DNA from: Pseudomonas capeferrum
GTDB lineage: Bacteria > Pseudomonadota > Gammaproteobacteria > Pseudomonadales > Pseudomonadaceae
Assembly (NCBI RefSeq): GCF_013523055.1
Contig: NZ_JAAMQM010000001.1
Coordinates: 398,910-462,909, forward strand
Direction of reading: 5' to 3'
DNA length: 64,000 nt
Shown here piece by piece: positions 1 to 15,673 of the stretch (position 1 is its first letter; every line of letters starts with the position of its first letter). The notes beneath the pieces are model-generated. The model made no database searches, had not been told where the DNA came from, and was given only the letters and a program-made list of their open reading frames with translations. Made by a program: the position numbers and the translations under genes.

Positions 1-6
1 AATGAA

Positions 7-30
7 CCGGGCGGCGCGTCGACCGCCCGG
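7..30 (-). terminator. hairpin just after ftsK
   Basis: An 8-bp perfect inverted repeat (CCGGGCGG / CCGCCCGG, 8-nt loop) lies 12 bases beyond the ftsK stop. Read on the minus strand it is followed by TTCATT, only a weak T tract. It may slow or end ftsK transcription or act as an attenuator before the next gene, which lies outside the window. Confidence 0.3.
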
Positions 31-41
31 CAAGGTGATCA

Positions 42-2513
42 TCAATCGCGCGGGCCACCCGGCGCAATCACTTCCCGCGAACCGTTGGTGTTCATGGGCG
101 TGACCACACCCGCCATTTCCATGGCCTCGATCATCCGCGCGGCACGGTTGTAGCCGATCTTCAGCTTGCGCTGCACCGCCGAGATGGAAGCACGACGGCT
201 CTCCAGCACGAATTGCACGGCCTCGTCGTACAGTGCGTCGGTTTCCGAATCATCGCCATCGCCACCGCCGCCACCGCCGCCTTCGAAGCCGCTACCGGCT
301 TCCTCGACACCGTTGAGAATGTCGTCGTTGTAGTCCGGCGCGCCACGCATCTTCCAGGCCTCGACGACACGGTGAACCTCGTCGTCGGAAACGAAGGCAC
401 CGTGTACCCGGATCGGCAGGCTGGTGCCCGGTGGCATGTACAGCATGTCGCCGTGGCCAAGCAATTGCTCGGCGCCGCCCTGGTCGATGATGGTCCGCGA
501 GTCGATCTTGCTCGACACCTGGAACGCCATGCGCGTCGGAATGTTGGCCTTGATCAGGCCGGTGATCACGTCGACCGACGGGCGCTGGGTCGCGAGGATC
601 AGATGGATGCCCGCCGCCCGCGCCTTCTGGGCGATACGGGCGATCAACTCTTCGACCTTCTTGCCGACGATCATCATCATGTCGGCGAATTCGTCCACCA
701 CCACCACGATGGTCGGCAGGGTATTCAGCGTGGGCGGCACGTCATCCATGCTTTCACGGCGGAACAGTGGATCATGGATCACCTCTCCCGCCTCTTCGGC
801 ATCCTTGATCTTGCGGTTGAAGCCCGCCAGGTTCCGTACGCCCATCGCCGCCATGAGCTTGTAGCGCCGCTCCATCTCGGCAACACTCCAGCGCAGGGCG
901 TTGGCGGCGTCCTTCATGTCCGTGACCACGGGGCACAGCAGGTGGGGAATGCCTTCGTAGATCGACAACTCGAGCATCTTCGGGTCGATCATGATCAGTC
1001 GCGCGTCTTGCGGGCCGGACTTGAACAGGATCGACAGGATCATCGCGTTGACACCCACCGACTTGCCCGAGCCGGTGGTACCGGCCACCAACAGGTGCGG
1101 CATCTTGGCCAGGTCGGTGATCACAGGCTTGCCGCCAATGTCATGACCCAGGGCGAGCGCGACCGGCGACTTGGCATCGTCGAACTGAGGCGAGGACAAC
1201 ACTTCGCTGAAGCGCACGATCTGCCGATTTTCGTTGGGGATCTCGATACCCACCGTGGTCTTGCCAGGGATCACCTCGACCACGCGCACGCTGGTCACCG
1301 CCAGGGAACGAGCGAGGTCCTTGGCCAGGTTGGCGATACGACTGACCTTGACGCCCGCGGCTGGCTGGATCTCGTAGCGAGTGATGACCGGGCCCGGATG
1401 GATCGAATCCACCGACACCTCGACGCCGAACTCCTTGAGCTTGATTTCCAGCAGGTTGCCGACACTGGCCAGGGACTCGGGCGAGTACTCGATCTTCTTC
1501 TCTTCGGCCGGGTCGAGGATGGAAATGGGCGGCATGGTACCTTCCACGGCGCTGTCGACGAATACCGGGGCCGGCTTCTGCCTGACCACCTGAGCGACCG
1601 GTTCAGGAGCTTTGCTGGCCGGCGGCATGATCACGGGAGCGGCCTTCTGCTCGCGCTCGACCATGGGTTTGGCAAGCGTGGCAACGGGAGCTGGAACAGG
1701 AACAGGAACAGGAGCTGGAACAGCAGAAACGGGAGCGACGGAAGCCAGTACAGGCTCGACCATACGCTCGCGCGCCTTGGCCGGCTCGCGCTTTTCAGGC
1801 ATCGCAGGCGCCCTGACCGGCTCGTCCACCTCACGCAACTGCGCCACCAGGCGCTTGCGCTCGTTGCGGGCCTCCCACCAGCGATTGGCCGCGCCCTGCA
1901 CCCACTCGAACAGGTCGAGGGTAATCTTGCCGGTCAGGTCCATCACCTTGAACCAGGACAGGTCGGTGAACACCGTCAGGCCGAACAGGAACAGGGCAAT
2001 GAACATCAGGGTACTGCCCTGCACGTTCAGCATGCTGCGCGCCAGGTCCCCGAGGCTTTCGCCCAGGGCACCGCCCGCCGAGAACGGCAGGCTCGCCGAG
2101 GGATGGAAGTGGATGTGCGCCAGCGCCGCGCCCGACAGCACCAGGAACACCAAGCCGATCAGGCGCCAGGAGAACAGCCAGCCGCTCCACTGCCAGGGCT
2201 GGTGGCGCTCGCGGAAAATCTGCCAGGTCTTGATGGCCAGCAGCAATGGGAAGATGTAGGCGAAGTAACCCAGCACCATGAACAGGATGTCGGCGAAATA
2301 GGCGCCGGCGCGGCCAGCGGCGTTCTGCACCTGGTCCACGTTGCTGGTGTGGGTGAAGCCCGGATCGGCCGTGTCGTAGGTCAGCAGCGCCATCCAGAGG
2401 TACAGGCACAGGGCGCCGACGGCGATCAGTGCGCCTTCCTTGAGGCGGTAATGCAGATGCTGGCGCCACAGCGGCACGGGCAGGGGTGGCGGGGTTGCGG
2501 TGGATTTCTTCAA
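42..2513 (-). CDS. ftsK: DNA translocase FtsK
   Basis: Septum-anchored, ATP-driven DNA pump that moves the chromosome termini apart at division and activates XerCD at dif. The 823-aa product has several membrane helices in roughly the first 200 residues, a Pro/Ala/Val-rich linker near residues 230-330, then the RecA-like motor with Walker A GTTGSGKS near residue 475 and a Walker B-like [13 protein letters not shown] glycine run near residue 745 precedes the winged-helix gamma domain (about 755-810) that reads KOPS sites. The start is a TTG at 2513 with AGGAA ten bases upstream; the next residues [17 protein letters not shown] fit Pseudomonas FtsK. Length is normal for the genus. Nothing suggests damage. 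Confidence 0.97.
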   Translation of the reverse strand: MKKSTATPPPLPVPLWRQHLHYRLKEGALIAVGALCLYLWMALLTYDTADPGFTHTSNVDQVQNAAGRAGAYFADILFMVLGYFAYIFPLLLAIKTWQIFRERHQPWQWSGWLFSWRLIGLVFLVLSGAALAHIHFHPSASLPFSAGGALGESLGDLARSMLNVQGSTLMFIALFLFGLTVFTDLSWFKVMDLTGKITLDLFEWVQGAANRWWEARNERKRLVAQLREVDEPVRAPAMPEKREPAKARERMVEPVLASVAPVSAVPAPVPVPVPAPVATLAKPMVEREQKAAPVIMPPASKAPEPVAQVVRQKPAPVFVDSAVEGTMPPISILDPAEEKKIEYSPESLASVGNLLEIKLKEFGVEVSVDSIHPGPVITRYEIQPAAGVKVSRIANLAKDLARSLAVTSVRVVEVIPGKTTVGIEIPNENRQIVRFSEVLSSPQFDDAKSPVALALGHDIGGKPVITDLAKMPHLLVAGTTGSGKSVGVNAMILSILFKSGPQDARLIMIDPKMLELSIYEGIPHLLCPVVTDMKDAANALRWSVAEMERRYKLMAAMGVRNLAGFNRKIKDAEEAGEVIHDPLFRRESMDDVPPTLNTLPTIVVVVDEFADMMMIVGKKVEELIARIAQKARAAGIHLILATQRPSVDVITGLIKANIPTRMAFQVSSKIDSRTIIDQGGAEQLLGHGDMLYMPPGTSLPIRVHGAFVSDDEVHRVVEAWKMRGAPDYNDDILNGVEEAGSGFEGGGGGGGDGDDSETDALYDEAVQFVLESRRASISAVQRKLKIGYNRAARMIEAMEMAGVVTPMNTNGSREVIAPGGPRD

Positions 2514-2879
2514 AACGCGTCTATTCCTGCGCTTGCTGCGCGTCCACGAGTGATCGACCCAGGTGACCAGTCAATGAATCACTACTTTTAACATTAGTGC
2601 CCGTTGCCGCCATGGCGATACGCCCACGGGACGAAAACGGGGTAAAGAAGCAATAGGGTGCAATTTGAGCATGCATTTTCTTTCGTGACAAAGGCTTATG
2701 CTGTGTTTTTGCACAGGTATGACAGCAGGAGGGCTGCCAAGTTGCGCTTCGGCAGACGCCGACCGGCACTCGCGGCTCGTGTCTGCGCGGCCGCGCGGGG
2801 TTTTCGCGCATGCCAGCATTTGACCTTCCTCGCCGGCCAAGCCATCCTGAAGCTCTCCCCTCCCCCGCCGCGAAAAACG
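2514..2879. other. ftsK-aat divergent intergenic region
   Basis: 366 bp between the divergent starts of ftsK and aat. It must hold promoters for both, but I see no convincing sigma-70 pair. Plus-strand reading is open through much of it, which is why a longer aat ORF exists, but the translated stretch upstream of MLTWL has no family resemblance. In P. aeruginosa a thioredoxin reductase gene sits between ftsK and aat; none is present here. Confidence 0.5.
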
Positions 2880-3560
2880 ATGCTGACCTGGTTGAGCCGC
2901 GACTCCTTGACATTCCCTCCACTGGAAAAGGCCTTGCATGAACCCAACGGCCTGCTCGCCGTGGGCGGCGACCTTGGCCCCGACCGCCTGGTGCAGGCCT
3001 ATCGGCATGGCTGCTTCCCTTGGTATCAGGATGGACAGCCGATCCTGTGGTGGGCACCCGACCCGCGCACGGTGCTGTTCCCCGAAGAGCTGCACCAGTC
3101 TCGCTCGCTGGCCAAGTTGCGACGCCAGGGCCGCTATCAGGTCAGCTTCGACACCGACTTCCCGGCCGTGATCGCCGCCTGCGCCGCGCCGCGGGGCTAT
3201 GCCGACGGCACCTGGATCACCGACAAGATGCAGGCTGCCTACTGCGAACTGCACCGACGCGGCATCGCGCACTCGGTCGAGGTCCGCCAGGCGGGCGAAC
3301 TGGTGGGCGGGCTGTATGGCCTGGCCATGGGTCGCCTGTTCTTCGGCGAATCCATGTTCAGTCGCGCGGACAACGCCTCAAAGGTCGGCTTCGTGACCCT
3401 GGTGGAATACCTGCGCGATGCCGGCTTCGTGCTCATCGACTGCCAGATGCCGACCGAGCACCTGCACAGCTTCGGTGCCCGCCCCATCAGCCGGGCCAGC
3501 TTTACCGGCTATCTGGCTCGTTATCTCGACGCGCCCAGCAACGCCAACTGGGTTCGCTAG
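2880..3560 (+). CDS. aat: leucyl/phenylalanyl-tRNA--protein transferase
   Basis: Transfers Leu or Phe from tRNA to proteins with N-terminal Lys or Arg, creating the N-degron read by ClpS. The 226-aa product has the family hallmarks HGCFPWY near residues 43-49, WWAPDPR, and [17 protein letters not shown] near 160-176. The ATG at 2880 ([10 protein letters not shown]) is chosen because it gives the usual length and N terminus; a longer in-frame ORF from 2658 adds 74 residues with no resemblance to Aat. It is followed 56 bp later by bpt, and clpA-clpS lie just downstream, so the whole N-end-rule pathway is grouped here. Confidence 0.95.
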   Translation: MLTWLSRDSLTFPPLEKALHEPNGLLAVGGDLGPDRLVQAYRHGCFPWYQDGQPILWWAPDPRTVLFPEELHQSRSLAKLRRQGRYQVSFDTDFPAVIAACAAPRGYADGTWITDKMQAAYCELHRRGIAHSVEVRQAGELVGGLYGLAMGRLFFGESMFSRADNASKVGFVTLVEYLRDAGFVLIDCQMPTEHLHSFGARPISRASFTGYLARYLDAPSNANWVR

Positions 3561-3616
3561 GCGAGTTTCACCGAGGTGGCTTACACTTAAGGCAAAGTCT
3601 TGCCGAGGGGTTGATC

Positions 3617-4324
3617 ATGACAGAGCTGGCGCGGTTGAAGTTCTATGCCACTCAGCCCCATTCGTGCAGCTACCTGCCCGAGGAGCAGGCCACTACCCTG
3701 TTCCTCGATCCCAGCCAGCCGATGGACGTGCATGTCTACGCCGATCTTTCGGAGATGGGCTTTCGTCGCAGCGGCGACCACCTCTACCGGCCACATTGCC
3801 AACAGTGCAATGCCTGCGTCCCGGCGCGCATCCCGGTCGCGCGCTTCATTCCCAACCGCCAGCAGCGCCGCATCCTCAAGCGCAATGCCGACCTCACCGT
3901 CGTTGCCGCTCGGCCCGCCTTCCGGGAAGAGTACTTCGACCTGTACCGGCGCTACATCGAGCAACGCCACGCGGACGGCGACATGTACCCGCCCAGCCGC
4001 GACCAGTTCTCTACCTTCCTGGTCCGCGACCTGCCGTTCAGCTGGTTCTACGAGTTTCGTCTGGAGGGACGGCTGCTCGCCGTGGCCGTCTGCGACCTGC
4101 TGCCCAATGGCCTTTCGGCGGTCTACACCTTCTATGAACCGCAAGAGGAGCGCCGCAGCCTCGGACGCTTCGCCATCCTCTGGCAGATCACCCAGGCGTT
4201 GCGCCAGGACCTCGAAGCCGTGTACCTCGGCTACTGGATCAAGAACTGCAAGAAGATGAACTACAAGACCCAGTATCGCCCCATCGAACTGCTGGTCAAT
4301 CAGCGCTGGGTATCCCTCAACTGA
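3617..4324 (+). CDS. bpt: aspartate/glutamate leucyltransferase (arginyltransferase family)
   Basis: 235-aa ATE/Bpt-family enzyme that conjugates an amino acid (leucine in the bacterial Bpt group) to N-terminal Asp or Glu of proteins, feeding them to ClpS-ClpAP. The N-terminal domain carries the cysteine cluster CQQCNAC near residues 61-67; the C-terminal GNAT-like part includes [15 protein letters not shown] near 208-222. ATG at 3617 is preceded by CGAGGGGTTGATC, an acceptable ribosome-binding site. It is co-oriented with aat (56-bp gap) and infA (104-bp gap). Older annotations call this gene ate. Confidence 0.95.
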   Translation: MTELARLKFYATQPHSCSYLPEEQATTLFLDPSQPMDVHVYADLSEMGFRRSGDHLYRPHCQQCNACVPARIPVARFIPNRQQRRILKRNADLTVVAARPAFREEYFDLYRRYIEQRHADGDMYPPSRDQFSTFLVRDLPFSWFYEFRLEGRLLAVAVCDLLPNGLSAVYTFYEPQEERRSLGRFAILWQITQALRQDLEAVYLGYWIKNCKKMNYKTQYRPIELLVNQRWVSLN

Positions 4325-4329
4325 AAGCA

Positions 4330-4359
4330 TTGGCTTGAACCGCAGTTTTCGGGCATAAT
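4330..4359 (+). promoter_or_regulatory. candidate sigma-70 promoter of infA
   Basis: TTGGCT at 4330-4335 and CATAAT at 4354-4359 are separated by 18 bp and lie about 70 bp before infA. This is a reading of the sequence by consensus only. Confidence 0.45.
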
Positions 4360-4428
4360 CCACGCCACTTTTTTGCCCGGTGCGCTGATGTGTCGGGCCA
4401 GTCTTTTGGTCACCGAGGGTTACACTGC

Positions 4429-4647
4429 ATGTCGAAAGAAGACAGCTTCGAAATGGAAGGCACTGTCGTCGACACCCTGCCCAACACCATGTTTCGCGTG
4501 GAGTTGGAAAACGGGCACGTCGTTACCGCGCATATCTCCGGAAAGATGCGCAAGAACTACATCCGTATTCTCACTGGCGACAAGGTCCGCGTCGAGCTGA
4601 CGCCATACGACCTGAGCAAGGGCCGTATCACCTACCGCGCTCGTTAA
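4429..4647 (+). CDS. infA: translation initiation factor IF-1
   Basis: 72-aa S1/OB-fold factor that binds the 30S A site during initiation. [19 protein letters not shown] and [20 protein letters not shown] are the canonical strands, and the protein ends KGRITYRAR as in other gammaproteobacteria. ATG 4429 is chosen over an in-frame ATG at 4390 because it gives the standard length and has GAGGGT upstream. It ends at a strong terminator shared with convergent clpA. Confidence 0.98.
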
Positions 4648-4658
4648 GTCCAGTCATG

Positions 4659-4689
4659 AAAAAGCCCGGCCAAATGCGCCGGGCTTTTT
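4659..4689. terminator. bidirectional intrinsic terminator between infA and clpA
   Basis: Perfect 12-bp stem (AAAAAGCCCGGC / GCCGGGCTTTTT) with a 7-nt loop, giving a T tract on both strands. It serves infA on the plus strand and clpA on the minus strand. Confidence 0.9.
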
Positions 4690-4735
4690 CATATGTCTTG
4701 AAAGAGCGGCGCACCCGCCAGGGCGCGCCGCTGGC

Positions 4736-7006
4736 TTACGCCACTTCCGCGGTGGTCTCGAAGTCGAACACCAGTTCGCCATCGCGCAGATCGACGTGCA
4801 CCAGGCCGCCATGATCGGCCAGCTCCCCGAACAGAATTTCTTCGGCCAACGGCCGCTTGATCTTGTCCTGGATAAGCCGCGCCATCGGCCGCGCACCCAT
4901 TTGCGCATCGTAGCCACTGGTACCCAGCCAGTTGCGTGCCGCGTCACTGACCTCCAACTGCACACGCTTGTCTTCCAACTGCGCCTGCAGCTCCGTGAGG
5001 AACTTGTCGACCACGCTCTTGATGACTTCGTGGCTGAGGCGGCCAAACTGGATGATGGTGTCCAGGCGGTTGCGGAACTCCGGCGTGAAGCTCTTGCGAA
5101 TCACCTCCATGGCATCCGACGAGTGGTCCTGATGAGTGAAGCCGATCGAGGCCCGCGCGGCGGTTTCGGCACCGGCGTTGGTGGTCATGATCAGGATCAC
5201 GTTACGGAAGTCAGCCTTGCGCCCGTTGTTGTCGGTCAGGGTACCGTGGTCCATGACCTGCAAGAGCAGGTTGAAGACTTCCGGATGAGCCTTTTCGATC
5301 TCATCGAGCAGCAATACGCAGTGCGGCTGCTTGGTGATGGCCTCGGTCAACAGACCGCCTTGGTCGAAACCGACATAGCCAGGCGGCGCGCCGATCAAGC
5401 GGGACACGGTATGACGCTCCATGTACTCTGACATGTCGAAGCGCACCAACTCGACGCCCAAGGCCTTGGCCAACTGCCGCGCAACCTCGGTCTTGCCCAC
5501 CCCGGTCGGGCCGGAGAACAGGAAGGAACCGACAGGCTTGTCCGGCGCCTTCAGGCCCGCACGCGACAGCTTGATGGCTGTCGACAGCGAATCGATGGCG
5601 GGATCCTGACCGAAGACGGTGAGTTTCAGATCACGTTCCAGGTTACGCAGCAGCTCCTTGTCCGAGCTCGAGACGTGCTTCGGCGGAATACGCGCGATCT
5701 TGGCGACGATATCCTCGACCTGAGCCACTTCGATGCGCTTGACGCGATTCCCTTCCGGCTGCAGGCGCTGGTAGGCGCCCGCCTCGTCGATCACGTCGAT
5801 GGCCTTGTCCGGCATATGCCGATCATTGATGTAGCGCGCGGCCAGCTCGGCGGCGGCGCGCAGGGCCTCGTCGCTGTATTCGATGTGGTGATGTGACTCG
5901 AATCGTCCTTTCAGACCGCGCAGGATACTCACGGTGTCTTCCACCGAAGGCTCGCTGACATCGACCTTCTGGAAACGCCGCGCCAAGGCTCGGTCCTTCT
6001 CGAAGATGCCGCGGAACTCCTGGAAGGTGGTCGAACCGATGCAACGAATATCACCCGAAGACAGCAACGGCTTGAGCAGGTTGGACGCATCCATCACCCC
6101 ACCCGAGGCCGCGCCGGCACCGATGATGGTGTGGATCTCGTCGATGAACAGGATCGCCTGGGGACGCTTGCGCAACTCGCCAAGCAACGCCTTGAAGCGT
6201 TTCTCAAAGTCGCCGCGATACTTGGTGCCCGCCAGCAGCGCACCCAGATCGAGGGAGTAGACCACGCTCTGGGACAGCAGATCCGGTACCTGCCCGTCGA
6301 CGATGCGCTTGGCCAGGCCCTCGGCGATGGCCGTCTTGCCCACCCCCGCCTCACCGACCAGCAAGGGGTTGTTCTTGCGCCGGCGCGCCAGGATCTGGGC
6401 GACGCGCTCGACTTCAAGCTCGCGCCCCACGAGTGGGTCGATACGCCCCAGGCGGGCCAGTTCGTTCAGGTTGCTGGCATAGGCATCCAGCGGATTGCTC
6501 GAGGAAGCGGCTTCGCCACCCTCCTCGTCCTGCATGTCCTGCTCGCCATCGGACTGCGGACCGTGACCCGGCACCTTGGAAATGCCGTGGGCGATGTAGT
6601 TGACCACATCGATGCGCGCCACGCTTTGCTGCTTGAGCAGGAATACCGCCTGGCTCTCCTGCTCGCTGAAGATCGCCACCAGTACGTTGGCGCCGGTCAC
6701 TTCACGCTTGCCCGAACTTTGCACATGGAAAACGGCGCGCTGCAATACGCGCTGGAAACCCAGTGTCGGCTGGGTTTCGCGATCCTCGTCATGGACCGGG
6801 ATCAATGGCGTGGTGGAGTCGATGAACTCCTGCAGGTCATGCTTGAGCTTATCGAGATTGGCGCCACAGGCGCGCAGAACGGTTGCAGCCGCCTCATTGT
6901 CAAGGAGTGCCAGGAGCAGATGCTCGACGGTCATGAACTCATGACGCTTCGAGCGGGCCTCCTTGAAGGCCAGATTGAGGGTGACTTCGAGCTCGCGGTT
7001 TAACAT
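4736..7006 (-). CDS. clpA: ATP-dependent Clp protease ATP-binding subunit ClpA
   Basis: 756-aa AAA+ unfoldase that feeds substrates to ClpP and receives N-end-rule substrates through ClpS. The N domain (about 1-145) starts [17 protein letters not shown]; the first AAA module has Walker A GEAGVGKT near residue 220 and [15 protein letters not shown]; the second has GPTGVGKTE near residue 500. An acidic linker ([17 protein letters not shown]) joins the N domain to the first module. AGGTGAAG sits close before the ATG. It lies 30 bp after clpS, so the two form an operon. Confidence 0.97.
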   Translation of the reverse strand: MLNRELEVTLNLAFKEARSKRHEFMTVEHLLLALLDNEAAATVLRACGANLDKLKHDLQEFIDSTTPLIPVHDEDRETQPTLGFQRVLQRAVFHVQSSGKREVTGANVLVAIFSEQESQAVFLLKQQSVARIDVVNYIAHGISKVPGHGPQSDGEQDMQDEEGGEAASSSNPLDAYASNLNELARLGRIDPLVGRELEVERVAQILARRRKNNPLLVGEAGVGKTAIAEGLAKRIVDGQVPDLLSQSVVYSLDLGALLAGTKYRGDFEKRFKALLGELRKRPQAILFIDEIHTIIGAGAASGGVMDASNLLKPLLSSGDIRCIGSTTFQEFRGIFEKDRALARRFQKVDVSEPSVEDTVSILRGLKGRFESHHHIEYSDEALRAAAELAARYINDRHMPDKAIDVIDEAGAYQRLQPEGNRVKRIEVAQVEDIVAKIARIPPKHVSSSDKELLRNLERDLKLTVFGQDPAIDSLSTAIKLSRAGLKAPDKPVGSFLFSGPTGVGKTEVARQLAKALGVELVRFDMSEYMERHTVSRLIGAPPGYVGFDQGGLLTEAITKQPHCVLLLDEIEKAHPEVFNLLLQVMDHGTLTDNNGRKADFRNVILIMTTNAGAETAARASIGFTHQDHSSDAMEVIRKSFTPEFRNRLDTIIQFGRLSHEVIKSVVDKFLTELQAQLEDKRVQLEVSDAARNWLGTSGYDAQMGARPMARLIQDKIKRPLAEEILFGELADHGGLVHVDLRDGELVFDFETTAEVA

Positions 7007-7036
7007 AGCTTCACCTCATACCCAAGTGGTCGGCGA

Positions 7037-7399
7037 TTAACCGTCCTTCTCGATTTCACAGAGTAGCGGATGCTGGCTTTCCCTAGCGTATTGATTGACC
7101 TGCATGGCCTTTGTCTCGGCAATGTCGCGGGTAAACAATCCGCATACGGCCCGTCCCTCGGTATGGACGGTCAGCATGATCTTGGTCGCCAGCTCGCGGT
7201 TCAGATTGAAGAACGTCTCGAGCACTTCGACGACGAAATCCATTGGTGTGTAGTCATCGTTGAACAAAACCACCTTGTACATCGGCGGCGCCTGCAGGAT
7301 CGGTTTGGCTTCCTGCACGGCCAGACCGGAACTGTCGTCCTCATGCGACTGCGGAGGATCCTGATTGAATGTTAGTCGAATCTGGCTGTGTGCATGCAT
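7037..7399 (-). CDS. clpS: ATP-dependent Clp protease adaptor ClpS
   Basis: 120-aa adaptor that binds N-degron residues and delivers them to ClpA. The core starts at [24 protein letters not shown] and includes the conserved [13 protein letters not shown] loop. The N-terminal tail of about 35 residues is polar and disordered, as usual for the family. The start ATG at 7399 has no strong Shine-Dalgarno; an ATG two codons in is an alternative. It is divergent from cspD across 228 bp that must hold both promoters. Confidence 0.95.
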   Translation of the reverse strand: MHAHSQIRLTFNQDPPQSHEDDSSGLAVQEAKPILQAPPMYKVVLFNDDYTPMDFVVEVLETFFNLNRELATKIMLTVHTEGRAVCGLFTRDIAETKAMQVNQYARESQHPLLCEIEKDG

Positions 7400-7627
7400 G
7401 GAAAGAAATTCATCATATCGACAGGTTAAGGTTGTGGGTTGCCTGCGAAACGGGCCGTCGAAGCAGCCGCCGCATGACCTTGACTATCGGCTAAACGGTG
7501 TTACAACCAATAAGAACCCACCGTGGGCGATAAAGATCCGCGCAGTCAACCAGATTTTTTCGCAGGTTCATTGCGGATGACGTTGATGATACTCCAGTGA
7601 TGGAGTCCTTTGCAGAGGGACATAAGG

Positions 7628-7882
7628 ATGGCAAGCGGTAAAGTCAAGTGGTTCAACAATGCCAAGGGCTACGGATTCATCAATGAGGACGGCAAGACCG
7701 AAGACCTCTTCGCCCACTACTCGGCCATCAAGATGGACGGCTACAAGACGCTCAAGGCGGGGCAGCCGGTAACGTTCGAGATCATCCAAGGGCCCAAGGG
7801 GCTGCATGCGGTGAATATCGCCAGCGCCATCGAAAAGTCATCAGCCGAGGCGACACCGGCCAGCAGGACGGTCGAGGCTTGA
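7628..7882 (+). CDS. cspD: cold-shock-like protein CspD
   Basis: 84-aa single cold-shock domain that binds single-stranded nucleic acid. RNP1 (KGYGFI) and RNP2-like (LFAHYSAI) motifs are present; the C-terminal 15 residues (SSAEATPASRTVEA) extend past the domain. The position next to clpS-clpA is the standard cspD context in Pseudomonas, where CspD is linked to replication control. ATG 7628 follows GAGGGACATAAGG; an in-frame ATG at 7610 is less likely because family members start MASGKVKWFN. Confidence 0.93.
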   Translation: MASGKVKWFNNAKGYGFINEDGKTEDLFAHYSAIKMDGYKTLKAGQPVTFEIIQGPKGLHAVNIASAIEKSSAEATPASRTVEA

Positions 7883-10530
<2,648 letters not shown>

Positions 10531-10544
10531 GGTTCGCTTTAGGT

Positions 10545-10585
10545 AACGCACGAGCCCCGGCCACGCACCGGGGCTCGTGCGTTTT
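10545..10585 (+). terminator. intrinsic terminator after idh
   Basis: 16-bp perfect stem (AACGCACGAGCCCCGG / CCGGGGCTCGTGCGTT), 7-nt loop, then TTT. Confidence 0.9.
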
Positions 10586-10636
10586 CATGACCCAAGAAAT
10601 CTTCCGACAGGATCACGGACACTCAAGGAGCCGAAC

Positions 10637-11077
10637 ATGACCTGGCAACCTCACATCACCGTCGCCACCATCGTCGAAGACCAGGGCCGCTTTCTCATGG
10701 TCGAGGAATTCAAGGCTGGCCGACATGTATTCAACCAGCCGGCCGGGCACCTGGAGCCTGACGAGACCCTGGCACAGGCCGCCCTGCGCGAAACCCTCGA
10801 GGAGACCGCTTGGGAGGTCGAGTTGACCGGCCTGGTAGGCATCTATCTGTACACCGCGCCGAGCAACGGCGTGACCTACCAGCGCATCTGCTTCGCCGCT
10901 CGCCCGGTGCGTCACCATACCGATCTCGCGCTCGACAGCGATATCGTCCGTGCGCTCTGGCTGACTCGCGAGCAATTGTTCGTCGACCCCTCGCGCTGGC
11001 GTAGCGAACTGGTGCCACGCTGCATCGACGATTATCTCGCGGGCCCGTTGCACAGCCTCGAGCTTCTACGTGATTGA
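10637..11077 (+). CDS. nudJ: NudJ-like Nudix hydrolase
   Basis: 146-aa Nudix phosphatase; NudJ homologues hydrolyse nucleoside and thiamine diphosphates. The Nudix box is GHLEPDETLAQAALRETLEE near residues 36-55, with the usual RE and EE metal ligands; the position after EE that is normally Gly is Ala (EETAW). AAGGAG lies before ATG 10637; the reading frame extends 20 codons upstream through the idh terminator and is not believed. It is the first gene of a run nudJ-mnmA-hflD, the same order as in other Pseudomonas. Substrate is inferred from synteny and general fold only. Confidence 0.85.
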   Translation: MTWQPHITVATIVEDQGRFLMVEEFKAGRHVFNQPAGHLEPDETLAQAALRETLEETAWEVELTGLVGIYLYTAPSNGVTYQRICFAARPVRHHTDLALDSDIVRALWLTREQLFVDPSRWRSELVPRCIDDYLAGPLHSLELLRD

Positions 11078-11146
11078 CAGGCACTTAGCCTTCAACCGCC
11101 CGGCCTGATAGAATCGGCCCTTTCCCCCAGATACACACCGGTAGCC

Positions 11147-12267
11147 ATGTCCAGCCCAGCACTCCATGATCCTGCAAAGACCCGCGTCATCGTCGGCATG
11201 TCCGGCGGCGTGGATTCTTCCGTTTCCGCCCTCCTGCTCATGGAGCAGGGCTACCAGGTGGAAGGCTTGTTCATGAAGAACTGGGAAGAAGACGACGGCA
11301 CCGAATACTGCACCGCGCGCGAAGACCTGGCCGACGCCCAGGCCGTGTGCGACCGCATCGGCATCACCCTGCACACGGCCAACTTCGCCGCCGAATACTG
11401 GGACAACGTCTTCGAACATTTCCTGGAAGAGTACAAGGCCGGCCGCACGCCGAACCCGGACATCCTCTGCAACCGTGAAATCAAGTTCAAGGCCTTCCTC
11501 GACTACGCCCTGTCGCTGGGCGCCGACCTCATCGCCACCGGCCACTACGTCCGTCGCCGCGACCGCGAGGGTCGCACCGAACTGCTCAAGGGACTGGATC
11601 CGAACAAGGACCAGAGCTATTTCCTCCATGCGGTCGGCGGCAAGGAAATCGCCCGCACCTTGTTCCCGGTCGGCGAACTGGAAAAACCCGAAGTGCGCGC
11701 CATCGCCGAGATGCACGGCCTGGCCACGGCCAAGAAAAAGGACTCGACCGGCATCTGCTTCATCGGCGAACGCCGCTTCAGCGATTTCCTCAAGCAGTAC
11801 CTGCCCGCCCAGCCCGGCGAGATCCAGACCACCGATGGCGAAGTGATCGGCCGCCACCACGGCTTGATGTACCACACCATCGGTCAGCGCCAGGGCCTGG
11901 GAATCGGCGGCCTGAAGGATGCGGGCGACGAACCGTGGTATGTGCTGGAAAAAGACCTTGCGCGCAACGTCCTGGTGGTCGGACAAGGCAACGAGCATCC
12001 CTGGCTGTTCGCGCGCGCGCTGCTGGCCTCCGAAATCTACTGGGTCAACCCGGTCGATCTGTCCGCGCCGTGCCGCCTCACCGCCAAGGTGCGCTACCGC
12101 CAGAGCGACCAAGGCTGCACGCTGGAGCGCACCGCCGAGGGCTACCGCGCCGTGTTCGATGAGCCGCAGCGAGCGGTCACCCCAGGCCAGTCGGTGGTTT
12201 TCTATGACGGCGAGGTCTGCCTGGGCGGCGGCGTGATCGAGATCGCCGAGCCCTGGAGCCCGCGCCA

Positions 12268-12271
<4 letters not shown>
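11147..12271 (+). CDS. mnmA: tRNA 2-thiouridylase MnmA
   Basis: Adds sulfur to U34 of tRNA-Lys, -Glu and -Gln using persulfide relayed from IscS/Tus proteins and ATP. The 374-aa product has the PP-loop GMSGGVDSS near residues 17-25 and the two catalytic cysteines, C108 in [12 protein letters not shown] and C204 in [13 protein letters not shown]. Its stop overlaps the start of hflD by 4 bp (ATGA), so the two are translationally coupled. A tRNA-Gln(UUG), one of its substrates, is encoded in this window at 63263-63337. Confidence 0.97.
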
Positions 12272-14425
<2,154 letters not shown>

Positions 14426-14441
14426 TCGATGCCCTGCGTAT

Positions 14442-14467
14442 AACGCCCGGCCGAGCCGGGCGTTTTT
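14442..14467 (+). terminator. intrinsic terminator after purB
   Basis: 10-bp stem AACGCCCGGC / GCCGGGCGTT with a 3-nt loop and a run of five T. Confidence 0.9.
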
Positions 14468-14506
14468 ATTCCCGGATGAAAACTACGTTTTTTCAATAGG
14501 TTGAAC

Positions 14507-15673
14507 ATGAATTCAGATACTCCACTTCAGCTGCTGGGTGGCCTGACAGCCCGTGAATTCCTGCGTGACTACTGGCAGAAGAAGCCGCTGCTGGTGCGCC
14601 AGGCCTTCCCTGACTTCGAAAGCCCCATCGACGCCGACGAACTGGCTGGCCTGTCCCTGGAAGACGAAGTCGAGGCGCGTCTGGTACTCGAACACGGCGA
14701 GCGTCCATGGGAGCTGCGCCGTGGTCCCTTCGCCGAAGACACCTTCGCTAATCTCCCCGAGCGCGACTGGACGCTGCTGGTCCAGGCCGTCGATCAATTC
14801 GTCCCCGAAGTGGCCGAATTGCTGGAGCATTTTCGCTTCCTGCCAAGCTGGCGCATCGACGATGTGATGGTCAGCTTCGCGGCCCCTGGCGGTAGCGTAG
14901 GCCCGCATTTCGACAACTATGACGTGTTCCTGCTGCAAGGCCATGGCAAGCGCAACTGGAAGGTCGGCCAGATGTGCGACAGCGACAGCGCTTTGCTCGA
15001 GCACGCCGACCTGCGCATCCTCGCCGACTTCGAGCAGAGCGACCAGTGGACCCTGGAGCCGGGCGACATGCTCTACCTGCCACCACGCATGGCGCATTAC
15101 GGCGTGGCTGAAGATGACTGCCTGACCTACTCGGTGGGCTTCCGCGCTCCAAGCGCGGCGGAAGTACTGACCCACTTCACCGACTTCCTCAGCCAGTTCC
15201 TGCCGGACGAAGAGCGCTACACCGACGCCGACGCCCAGCCGGTGAGCGACCCACACCAGATCCAGCACGAAGCCCTGGACCGGCTCAAGGGCCTGCTGGC
15301 CGAGCACATGGGCGACGAACGCCTGCTGCTCACCTGGTTCGGCCAGTTCATGACCGAGCCACGCTATCCGGAGCTGGTCAGTGGCGAAGCGCTCACCGAA
15401 GCCGAGCTGCTCGACAGCCTCGAGAACGGGGCCATCCTGATCCGCAACCCGAGCGCGCGTCTGGCGTGGTCCGAGGTGGACGACAATCTGCTGCTGTTCG
15501 CCAGCGGCCAGAGCCGACTGCTTCCAGGCCACCTGCGCGAGCTGTTGAAGCTGATCTGCGCAGCAGACGCCCTGCACATCGAGAACCTTGCGCAGTGGCT
15601 GAACGACGAAGACGGACTGATGCTGATCAGTCAGCTGGTTCAACAAGGAAGCCTGGGTTTCGCCAATGAATAA
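14507..15673 (+). CDS. roxA: ribosomal protein uL16 3-hydroxylase RoxA-type (JmjC cupin)
   Basis: 388-aa Fe(II)/2-oxoglutarate oxygenase of the YcfD/RoxA group, which hydroxylates an arginine of ribosomal protein uL16 in E. coli. The iron triad can be read directly: H134 and D136 in GPHFDNYDVFLLQGHGKR, and H197 in PPRMAHYGVAEDD; the basic stretch after HFD supplies the 2-oxoglutarate contact. The C-terminal third is the acidic winged-helix part expected for the family. ATG 14507 is preferred over the TTG two codons earlier. It overlaps the next gene by 8 bp. Confidence 0.9.
   Translation: MNSDTPLQLLGGLTAREFLRDYWQKKPLLVRQAFPDFESPIDADELAGLSLEDEVEARLVLEHGERPWELRRGPFAEDTFANLPERDWTLLVQAVDQFVPEVAELLEHFRFLPSWRIDDVMVSFAAPGGSVGPHFDNYDVFLLQGHGKRNWKVGQMCDSDSALLEHADLRILADFEQSDQWTLEPGDMLYLPPRMAHYGVAEDDCLTYSVGFRAPSAAEVLTHFTDFLSQFLPDEERYTDADAQPVSDPHQIQHEALDRLKGLLAEHMGDERLLLTWFGQFMTEPRYPELVSGEALTEAELLDSLENGAILIRNPSARLAWSEVDDNLLLFASGQSRLLPGHLRELLKLICAADALHIENLAQWLNDEDGLMLISQLVQQGSLGFANE

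Noticed and set aside
213..2591. 792-aa open frame on the plus strand opposite ftsK
   Set aside because: His/Asp/Gly-rich shadow of the ftsK codons with no family resemblance; ftsK on the other strand is certain.
2658..2879. 74-residue N-terminal extension of Aat
   Set aside because: The extra residues do not look like Aat and the family length starts at MLTWL.
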